Assembly (NCBI GenBank): GCA_051653605.1
Contig: JBOFWL010000065.1
Location: forward strand, 1-15,639
Length of the DNA: 15,639 nt
Reading direction: 5' to 3'
DNA from: JBOFWL01 sp051653605
GTDB taxonomy: Bacteria; Spirochaetota; Brevinematia; Brevinematales; Brevinemataceae
In this document: positions 8,609 through 14,649 of the stretch, one piece after another
How positions within the stretch are numbered: position 1 is the first letter of the stretch
Layout of the letters: each line of letters begins with the position of its first letter
The notes under the pieces: generated by a model
What the model was told of the DNA's origin: nothing
What the model saw: only the letters and a program-made list of their open reading frames with translations
The model's database searches: none
Made by a program: the position numbers and the translations under genes

Positions 8609-9779
8609 AAACACCCCAAAACTCCGTTTCAAGGGTTTTTCTGAGCCTTGGCCAACCATGCGGTTGGGCGAGGTATGTGAGTTAATAAAAGATGGAACAC
8701 ATGGAAGTCATTTTGATATGCTAAATGGGGTTCCTCTTTTAAGTGCAAAAGATATCAACAATGGAATAATTTGTATTCCTAATGATTGTCGTAGGATTTC
8801 TGAGGAAGATTTTCAAATAATTCATTCAAGCTATCGTTTACAAAACGATGATATTTTATTAACAATTGTTGGAACTATTGGACGATGTGCTTTGGTGGAG
8901 AATTATGAAAAAAATATTTTTACTCTTCAAAGAAGCGTTGCAATTTTAAGAACGAAGCCTCTATATTTAGCAAAAATGATACTTCACTTGATAAGAAGCA
9001 ACTATATTCAAAAAATATTAGATAGGAATAAATCAGTATCTGCTCAACCAGGCATTTATTTAGGGGACTTAGCGGATATCATAGTGACTCTCCCCCCCAA
9101 TCTTGCCGAGCAAACCCAGATTGGAGAATACTTCAAAAGCCTTGATGCCCTCATCAGCCTACGGCAGAGCCAATACGATAAACTCCTTGCGGTTAAACAA
9201 GCCTGCTTAGCTAAAATGTTCCCCAAGCAGGGGGCTACAAAGCCTCAACTCCGTTTCAAGGGTTTTTCTGAGCCTTGGGAAACTATGCGGTTGGGGGATG
9301 TTTTCAAATATGAACGACCTGACCCTTATATAGTTAAAAGTGATAAATATTTTAACCTTTACAAAACTCCTGTTTTAACAGCAAATAAATCATTCATCTT
9401 GGGTTATACAAATGAGGAAAATACATATAAAGACCCAAGTATTATATTTGATGATTTCACACTAGAAAGCCGACTTGTTAAATTTCCATATATGGTAAAA
9501 TCTTCAGCTATTAAAATATTAACTGTTAGGGATAAATATAGTTACAATCTTGATTTTGTATTTGAGGTTCTAAATTCAATAAAAATAGAAGTGTTAGGGC
9601 ATGCTCGACACTATATCTCTGTGGTTCAACCTACTCAAGTTCCTCTCCCCAATCTTGCCGAGCAAACCAAGATTGGAGAATACTTTAAAAAGCTGGATCA
9701 TTTAATCTCCCTACGCCAAGTAGAACTGGAAAAATTAAAAAATATTAAAAAAGCCTGCTTAGCCCAAATGTTTGTCTAG
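8601..9779 (+). CDS. hsdS: Type I restriction-modification specificity subunit
   Basis: HsdS recognises the bipartite DNA target for the HsdM/HsdR complex. The 392 residues fall into two similar halves, each starting with LRFKGFSEPW (residues 8-17 and 217-226) and a target-recognition domain. Each ends in a conserved helical segment LAEQT(Q/K)IGEYFK.LD.LISLRQ (from 168 and from 352). The two recognition domains differ strongly and are AT-rich, whereas the conserved segments are near-identical at DNA level. It overlaps hsdM by 8 bp and is followed by hsdR after 17 bp. The recognised sequence cannot be read from the protein by eye. Confidence 0.93.
   Translation: MPKNTPKLRFKGFSEPWPTMRLGEVCELIKDGTHGSHFDMLNGVPLLSAKDINNGIICIPNDCRRISEEDFQIIHSSYRLQNDDILLTIVGTIGRCALVENYEKNIFTLQRSVAILRTKPLYLAKMILHLIRSNYIQKILDRNKSVSAQPGIYLGDLADIIVTLPPNLAEQTQIGEYFKSLDALISLRQSQYDKLLAVKQACLAKMFPKQGATKPQLRFKGFSEPWETMRLGDVFKYERPDPYIVKSDKYFNLYKTPVLTANKSFILGYTNEENTYKDPSIIFDDFTLESRLVKFPYMVKSSAIKILTVRDKYSYNLDFVFEVLNSIKIEVLGHARHYISVVQPTQVPLPNLAEQTKIGEYFKKLDHLISLRQVELEKLKNIKKACLAQMFV
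8620..8651 (+). repeat. HsdS direct repeat 1, first copy
   Basis: A 32 bp stretch is identical to 9247-9278. Both encode LRFKGFSEPW before a target-recognition domain, and a shared ATGCGGTTGGG follows shortly after. Such DNA identity is more than protein conservation needs. Confidence 0.9.
9095..9133 (+). repeat. HsdS direct repeat 2, first copy
   Basis: A 39 bp stretch matches 9647-9685 with one mismatch (C9117 versus A9669). It encodes the N-terminal end of the first conserved helical region, directly after the first target-recognition domain. Confidence 0.9.
9247..9278 (+). repeat. HsdS direct repeat 1, second copy
   Basis: Identical over 32 bp to 8620-8651. It opens the second half of HsdS. 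Confidence 0.9.
9647..9685 (+). repeat. HsdS direct repeat 2, second copy
   Basis: Matches 9095-9133 with one mismatch. It opens the second conserved helical region, after the second target-recognition domain. Confidence 0.9.
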
Positions 9780-9796
9780 CAATACAAGGAATTATT

Positions 9797-12700
9797 ATGT
9801 CGTTTAATTCTGAATCCGCATTTGAAAATGCCCTCATCACTCTTCTTTTCGAAAAAGGTTGGGAGAATAAGGTCTTAAAATACCCCACAGAGCAGGATCT
9901 CATCCAAAACTGGGCGGATATTCTCTTTAATGCCAACCGTGGTATTGACCAGCTCAACAATGTGCCTCTTTCCGATACGGAAATGCAACAAATCATCGAG
10001 CAAATCAACACGCTTAAAACGCCTCTTGCGCTCAATAGTTTTATCAATGGGAAGACCGTGGCAATTCGTCGCGACAATCCAGAGGATAAGCTGCACTTTG
10101 GTAAGGAAGTCAGCCTTAAAATTTATGATAGGCAAGAAATTGCAGCGGGGCAGAGTCGTTATCAAATAGTTCAGCAGCCCAAATTCCCGAGTAAGTCGCC
10201 TATTCTCAATGACAGACGTGGTGACATCATGTTATTAATTAACGGGATGCCTGTTTTTCATATTGAGCTAAAGCGAAGTGGGGTGCCAATTTCACAGGCA
10301 TGTCATCAGATTGAAAAATATTCGTATGAAGGTATCTTCACGGGCTTATTTTCGTTGGTGCAAGTTTTTGTAGCGATGACACCAGAAGAAACGCTATATT
10401 TCGCGAATCCTGGTTCTAGGGAGCGGTTCAACCCTGATTATTATTTTCATTGGGCGGACTTCAATAACGAGCCTATCAACCGCTGGACGGACATTGCGGA
10501 GCAGTTTTTATCTATTCCTATGGCGCATCAAATCATTGGCTTCTATACGGTTGCTGATAGTGCAGAAGGCATACTAAAGGTGATGCGTAGTTATCAATAT
10601 TATGCGGCTCATGCAATCTCGGATAAAGTAGCCAAAATGGACTGGCAAACAAAGAATCAGCTTGGGGGTTATATTTGGCACACGACGGGCTCAGGTAAAA
10701 CAATGACGAGTTTTAAGTCGGCGCAACTCATTGCCAACTCTAAGGATGCTGATAAAGTGGTTTTCCTTATGGATAGAATCGAGCTAGGTACTCAATCCCT
10801 CAAAGAGTACCGCAACTTTGCTGAGCAAAACGAAAGTGTTCAAGCCACGGAAAACTCTCATGTACTTATCACCAAACTCAAAAGCAGCAATCCCGCGGAT
10901 ACTCTTATTGTCACCTCAATCCAAAAGATGAGTAATATTCAGGAAGAGGGCTTGAACAAAAAAGATATAGAGCTGATGTCTGCAAAACGAATAGTCATTA
11001 TCATTGATGAATGTCATCGTTCAACTTTTGGTCGTATGCTCGACAAAATCAAGGATACGTTTTATGGGGCGATCTTTTTTGGATTTACAGGTACACCTAT
11101 CCATGAGGAAAATCAAAAAAAGAACAACACGACGACGGATGTTTTTGGCAACGAACTCCACCGCTACAGTATTGTAGACGGTATTCGCGATAAGAATGTG
11201 CTAGGTTTTGACACGTATAAAGTATTAACTTTCAAAGACAAAGATCTTCGCAGAGAAGTGGCTCTTCATGAAGCCAAGGCAAAAACAGAGGAAGAAGCCA
11301 TAGCCAACCCTGAAAAAAGCAAGGTATACTATAACTTTATAAATGATGTTCCTATGGCAGGTTTCAAGGATGAAAACAATAACTATACGGAGGGGATTGA
11401 AGATTTTATTCCTAAATCTCAATATCACTCAAAAGAACATCAGGATAAAGTTGTTGAAGATATTTGCAATAACTTTCTTGTTTTGAGTCATGGATATAAG
11501 CTTCATGCTATTTTTGCAACAAGTAGTATCCGTGAAGCAATTGAGTATTATCGCCTTTTCAAAGCCTCTAAACCTGAATTAAAAACCACCTGTCTTTTTG
11601 ATCCCCATATTGATAATGATGAGGGTTATGCTGATAAAGAGAAAGGCTTAGTTGAAATCTTAACAGATTATAATGCTCGCTATGAAAAAGAATATTCATT
11701 GAAAAATTTTGATGCCTTTAAAAAAGATCTTGCTTCACGTTTGGCTCACAAAGAACCCTATCAATTTATTAAATCGGAAGGGCAAATTGATCTGCTTATT
11801 GTTGTAGATCAAATGCTTACAGGATTTGATTCTAAGTGGGTTAATACATTATATATGGATAAAATGATGGAATATCAAAATATTATCCAAGCCTTTTCTC
11901 GAACAAATCGCCTTTTTGGGCCAGAAAAACCATTTGGTACGATTCGATACTATAGAAAACCCCACACGATGGAAGCTAATATTCAAGCTGCCGTTAAGCT
12001 ATATTCTGGAGATAAGCCAATAGGTTTATTTGTGCCCAAACTCAAAGATAATCTAGACAAACTCAATATAACTTTTAGAGATGTTTCACAACTGTTTGGA
12101 GGTTCCTTTGATAAATTGCCAGAAGATCCTGCGGAAAGAGGAAAGTTTGCTCTCTTATTTAAAGAACTTAATGAATATCTGGAAGCTGCTAAAATACAAG
12201 GATTTAGTTTTAAAGAACTTGTATATGAATTTGAAGATGAGTTAAAACATACTACCACTAAAGTAGCATTAGATTTTGATGAGACTCAGTACCTATCTTT
12301 GGCAATCCGCTATAAAGAACTATTTAAGGATACAGAGAGTGGTACTCAAGGGGACAAAAATCCTGATGATGTCCCTTTTGATATTGTTGGTTATCTAACA
12401 GAAATTGATACAGGAAAAATTGATTTCGACTATTTAAATTCCCGTTTTGATAAGTATATAAGGGCTATCCAAAGTGATGATATATCAAAAGACCTTGCTT
12501 TGAATGAACTCCACAAGTCTTTTTCTATTTTGACACAAGAAGAACAAAAATACGCTAATATTTTTCTTCGAGATCTACAGCGAGGGGATGTTCGTGTTGG
12601 AGATGGTCATAAAACATTACAAGACTATATTTATGAATATAAAGGTAAAGAAAAAAGTAGTCAGATTAATCGTATTGTTGAAGCTTTTGGCTTGGATGAA

Positions 12701-12916
12701 ACAAAATTGAGAGATATGCTTGATAGAAACCTTACAGAAAACAATATTGATGAATTTGGGCGCTTTACCAATCTTAGAGATACCGTAGACAAAGAAAAAG
12801 CTAAGTTATATCTTGATGCAAAATATCAGCCGAATCTTTCGCCGTTTAAAATAAACTATAAAATCAATGAAATTCTTCGAAAATTTATTTTAACGGGAAT
12901 TTTTGAAGAAAGTTAA
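9797..12916 (+). CDS. hsdR: Type I restriction endonuclease subunit, ATP-dependent translocase and nuclease
   Basis: HsdR joins HsdM and HsdS to translocate and cut DNA lacking the host methyl mark. The 1039 residues show an N-terminal PD-(D/E)xK nuclease (RGDIMLL with D143, then ELK with E157 and K159), Walker A TTGSGKT (residues 296-302), DECH (404-407), FFGFTGTP (motif III), VVDQMLTGFDSKW and IIQAFSRTNR (motifs V-VI), and a helical C-terminal domain. Length is normal for the family. The start follows AAGGA (9786-9790). It is the last gene of the operon, and no terminator is obvious after its stop. The last third looks more AT-rich than the first two thirds. All catalytic motifs are intact. 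Confidence 0.94.
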   Translation: MSFNSESAFENALITLLFEKGWENKVLKYPTEQDLIQNWADILFNANRGIDQLNNVPLSDTEMQQIIEQINTLKTPLALNSFINGKTVAIRRDNPEDKLHFGKEVSLKIYDRQEIAAGQSRYQIVQQPKFPSKSPILNDRRGDIMLLINGMPVFHIELKRSGVPISQACHQIEKYSYEGIFTGLFSLVQVFVAMTPEETLYFANPGSRERFNPDYYFHWADFNNEPINRWTDIAEQFLSIPMAHQIIGFYTVADSAEGILKVMRSYQYYAAHAISDKVAKMDWQTKNQLGGYIWHTTGSGKTMTSFKSAQLIANSKDADKVVFLMDRIELGTQSLKEYRNFAEQNESVQATENSHVLITKLKSSNPADTLIVTSIQKMSNIQEEGLNKKDIELMSAKRIVIIIDECHRSTFGRMLDKIKDTFYGAIFFGFTGTPIHEENQKKNNTTTDVFGNELHRYSIVDGIRDKNVLGFDTYKVLTFKDKDLRREVALHEAKAKTEEEAIANPEKSKVYYNFINDVPMAGFKDENNNYTEGIEDFIPKSQYHSKEHQDKVVEDICNNFLVLSHGYKLHAIFATSSIREAIEYYRLFKASKPELKTTCLFDPHIDNDEGYADKEKGLVEILTDYNARYEKEYSLKNFDAFKKDLASRLAHKEPYQFIKSEGQIDLLIVVDQMLTGFDSKWVNTLYMDKMMEYQNIIQAFSRTNRLFGPEKPFGTIRYYRKPHTMEANIQAAVKLYSGDKPIGLFVPKLKDNLDKLNITFRDVSQLFGGSFDKLPEDPAERGKFALLFKELNEYLEAAKIQGFSFKELVYEFEDELKHTTTKVALDFDETQYLSLAIRYKELFKDTESGTQGDKNPDDVPFDIVGYLTEIDTGKIDFDYLNSRFDKYIRAIQSDDISKDLALNELHKSFSILTQEEQKYANIFLRDLQRGDVRVGDGHKTLQDYIYEYKGKEKSSQINRIVEAFGLDETKLRDMLDRNLTENNIDEFGRFTNLRDTVDKEKAKLYLDAKYQPNLSPFKINYKINEILRKFILTGIFEES

Positions 12917-12936
12917 GACAATCAAAAACTATTAAC

Positions 12937-12966
12937 TTGACTTGTATCCTCTATGTAAGCAATACT
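12937..12966 (+). promoter_or_regulatory. Possible promoter for the small gene-DUF2924-recombinase cluster
   Basis: TTGACT (12937-12942) is a good -35 hexamer. AATACT (12961-12966) lies 18 bp downstream and matches the -10 consensus at four of six positions. It would drive the genes from 13051, passing through the paired hairpin at 12983-13036. Confidence 0.4.
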
Positions 12967-12982
12967 CCTATACCGTTATGGT

Positions 12983-13036
12983 GTGTCCCGTTTCTGCGCA
13001 CATCCATGTGCTCACGGGATACGGGCATCCATGCCC
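12983..13036. repeat. Paired-hairpin element E2, directly before a ribosome site
   Basis: An outer stem, GTGTCCCGT (12983-12991) with ACGGGATAC (13014-13022; one G-T pair), encloses GCACAT-CC-ATGTGC (12998-13011). A second hairpin, GGGCAT-CC-ATGCCC (13023-13036), abuts it. The ribosome site TAAGGAG (13037-13043) begins on the next base. It is GC-rich in an AT-rich setting and is the clearest example of the family. Confidence 0.8.
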
Positions 13037-13050
13037 TAAGGAGTTTATTT

Positions 13051-13299
13051 ATGAAAGAAAAGAGTCGTCGTAATGTGCGTCCTGCACACTCCGACACAAT
13101 GGGCGTCCTGCCCTTGCGAGTTGTCGGCTCATTGGAAGGTATTAATGGTAATGCATTTGCCTTGATGGGATATTTTCAGAAGACGGCAAGAGAACAAGGT
13201 TTTAGTAAGGAGTGGATCTCTACAGTGTTGGAAGAAGCGATGAGTAAAGATTATGAGCATTTAGTGAATACCCTGCGTAAGCATATGTTGGAGGTATAG
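13051..13299 (+). CDS. Small conserved phage-associated protein with an in-frame hairpin insert
   Basis: The 82-residue product contains SLEGINGNAFALMGYFQKTAREQGFSKEWI and ends MSKDYEHLVNTLRKHMLEV. This pattern recalls small conserved proteins found near alphaproteobacterial DUF2924/recombinase genes; I know no function for them. The start at 13051 (MKEKSRRN) is preferred because TAAGGAG lies 7 bp upstream; an earlier start at 12937 would translate through the hairpin element and has no ribosome site. Residues about 6-26 come from insert E3 (13075-13127), which keeps the frame. Without it the protein would be about 60 residues. The stop is 1 bp before the next gene's start. Confidence 0.65.
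   Translation: MKEKSRRNVRPAHSDTMGVLPLRVVGSLEGINGNAFALMGYFQKTAREQGFSKEWISTVLEEAMSKDYEHLVNTLRKHMLEV
13075..13127. repeat. Paired-hairpin element E3, in frame in the small gene
   Basis: GTGC-GTCCT-GCAC (13075-13087) is followed by an outer stem CCGACA (13091-13096) with TGTCGG (13122-13127) around GGGC-GTCCT-GCCC (13101-13113). On the minus strand the order is the same as in E2: nested hairpin first, simple hairpin second. The insert adds residues without a stop. Confidence 0.7.
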
Positions 13300-13300
13300 G

Positions 13301-13738
13301 ATGGAAGCGTTGTATAAGAAACTAACGGGTAAAACTGCTCCAACAAATAACTCTTCACTATGGCTGAAGAAACAGATTGAGTGGTATGAACAGGGGGGCA
13401 AAAGGGCAGAAAAGGAGATTCGCCAAATGCTAGCACTAGACGTAAAGAAGAAAACACCGTACCAGTCAGGGACTAAGCTAGTACGAGAATATGAGGGGAA
13501 GAAACACGAGGTGCTCATTTTAGATGGTTGCAGTCACCCCTCGCACCCGAATGGGTGCTTTATTTATGCGGGAACAAGGTATAAAAGTCTTTCGAAGATA
13601 GCAGAGGAGATCACAGGAACTAGATGGAATGGTAAGGTATTTTTTAGACTTACTGAGAGTGCTTCAGCACGACCTAGTAATCTTACTCAGCGAACGCTAG
13701 AGAGCGGAGTTGGGCTACAAGGAGGTAATAATGGATAG
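13301..13738 (+). CDS. DUF2924 domain protein carrying hairpin inserts
   Basis: This 145-residue protein matches the DUF2924 family: ..SGTKLVREYEGKKHEVLILDG..CFIYAGTRYKSLSKIAEEITGTRWNGKVFF. The conserved GTRxVREW-like, Y(R/K)SLSxIAxxITGTRW.G..FF pattern is clear. Function is unknown; the family is commonly coupled to the large serine recombinase that follows. Relative to the usual pattern, a nine-residue segment (CSHPSHPNG-like, 13532-13558) is inserted after LDG. The usual end just after FFxL is replaced by about 30 residues read from hairpin element E7. The start is 1 bp after the upstream stop. The end overlaps the recombinase start at 13731 by 8 bp. It may still fold, since the insertions fall in a turn and at the C-terminus. 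Confidence 0.75.
   Translation: MEALYKKLTGKTAPTNNSSLWLKKQIEWYEQGGKRAEKEIRQMLALDVKKKTPYQSGTKLVREYEGKKHEVLILDGCSHPSHPNGCFIYAGTRYKSLSKIAEEITGTRWNGKVFFRLTESASARPSNLTQRTLESGVGLQGGNNG
13532..13558. repeat. 27 bp in-frame hairpin insert E5 in the DUF2924 gene
   Basis: GCACCC-GAAT-GGGTGC (13543-13558) forms a 6 bp stem within a 27 bp insertion. Removing it leaves LDGCFIYAGTRY, which fits the family. Only one hairpin is seen, so membership in the paired-hairpin family is uncertain. Confidence 0.5.
13653..13706. repeat. Paired-hairpin element E7 at the 3' end of the DUF2924 gene
   Basis: An outer stem CTGAG (13653-13657) with CTCAG (13686-13690) encloses GTGC-TTCA-GCAC (13659-13670). A second hairpin, CGCT-AGAG-AGCG (13695-13706), follows after four bases. 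The layout fits E2, but the outer stem is short and the loops differ from TCC(A/T). Confidence 0.45.
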
Positions 13739-13763
13739 GGAGATAAAGATAAGGAATGCAGAC

Positions 13764-13807
13764 GGGTCTACATCCATGTCCCATCTGCATAAACAACATC
13801 CTGTTGT
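13764..13807. repeat. Possible paired-hairpin insert E6 near the recombinase start
   Basis: ACAT-CC-ATGT (13770-13779) lies within a weak GGG/CCC pairing. After 13 bases comes ACAAC-ATCCT-GTTGT (13793-13807). Both loops carry TCC(A/T). The segment encodes about 14 in-frame residues (STSMSHLHKQHPVV) just before the conserved VYTRKS, a place where extra residues are tolerated. Confidence 0.5.
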
Positions 13808-14072
13808 CAGAGCAGCGGTATATACTAGAAAGTCTTCCGAGGAAGGACTGGAACTAGAATACAATTCCTTGGATGCGCAGAGGGACTCATGTAGGGCGTA
13901 TATCCAGAGCCAGAAACATGAAGGCTGGGAATTAGTAGATAGGGAGTATTCAGATGGCGGAATCAGTGGTGGGACACTGAATAGACCTGCCCTGCAAGAG
14001 CTATTACAGGATATAAAGAATGGGTTAGTAGATATTATAGTAGTTTACAAAATTGATAGGTTAACACGAAGC

Positions 14073-14116
14073 CCTGTGGTGCAACCTTCAATCGTGCCAA
14101 AGGCATAGTGGGTTGC
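14073..14116 (-). repeat. GG-flanked 44-bp-class palindromic element, copy C
   Basis: Exactly 44 bp interrupts the recombinase between LTRS and LHDF. On the minus strand it reads GCAACC, CACT, an inner hairpin ATGCC-TTT-GGCAC, GATTGAA, GGTTGC, ACCACAG, then GG. The left flank also ends in GG. It differs from copy B at several positions, but the outer arms and most of the inner stem are kept. Confidence 0.82.
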
Positions 14117-14560
14117 CTCCACGACTTTTCGAAGTTGGTGGAGGTTTTTGATAAGTATAACACAAGCTTTGTAAGCATTACTCAGCAGTTCAATACAAGC
14201 ACTAGTATGGGAAGGTTAACGCTTAATATGCTGCTAAGCTTTGCCCAATTCGAGAGAGAAGTGACGGGGGAACGGATACGGGATAAAAAGAAAGCCATGG
14301 CAATGAAAGGGATGTGGAGCGCTGGGGTAACGCCTTTCGGCTATGATAGAGTAGAGAAGAAGCTTGTGCCTAATCCAGATCATGCGGAACGGGTGAGAAA
14401 GATCTTTGAGCTGTATATAGAGTTAAGAAGTGTGAATGCGGTGAAGAGAAGATTGCAAGAACTAAATATTCAAACACAAAATGGAAGAGATTGGTCTGAT
14501 GGCAATTTATATAACATTCTGCAAAGGAAGCTATATATCGGAAAAATAGAGCACAAGAGC

Positions 14561-14605
14561 AGGCAACCCTTTGTGCGAAGCACCGTTGAAGGTTGCACCG
14601 CAGGG
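14561..14605 (+). repeat. GG-flanked palindromic element, copy D
   Basis: A 40 bp core (14564-14603) has outer arms GCAACC/GGTTGC and inner hairpin GTGC-GAA-GCAC. The inner arms differ from copies A and B yet stay paired. It is bounded by GG on both sides. Together with the adjacent hairpins at 14606-14649 it makes a 93 bp stop-free insert in the recombinase. Confidence 0.8.
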
Positions 14606-14649
14606 ACGCTCGCGTGTCGCACTGCACATGGAGGTGCACCTAGTGCGAC
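14606..14649. repeat. Paired-hairpin element E4, fused to copy D
   Basis: ACGC-TC-GCGT (14606-14615) abuts an outer stem GTCGCACT (14616-14623) with AGTGCGAC (14642-14649). The outer stem encloses GCAC-ATGGAG-GTGC (14624-14637); on the minus strand this loop reads CTCCAT. On that strand the order, nested hairpin then adjacent simple hairpin, is the same as in E2. Confidence 0.75.

Noticed and set aside
9095..9685. CRISPR-like repeats
   Set aside because: Only two copies of each, inside hsdS and explained by its two-half structure; no regular spacers.
12937..13050. Upstream start at 12937 for the small gene
   Set aside because: It would translate the hairpin element and a probable promoter and has no ribosome site; the ATG at 13051 has TAAGGAG at good spacing.
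338..14649. Assignment of the palindromes to known Rickettsia palindromic element families
   Set aside because: The behaviour is similar, but I cannot match consensus sequences without a search, and the variable stems argue against simple identity.
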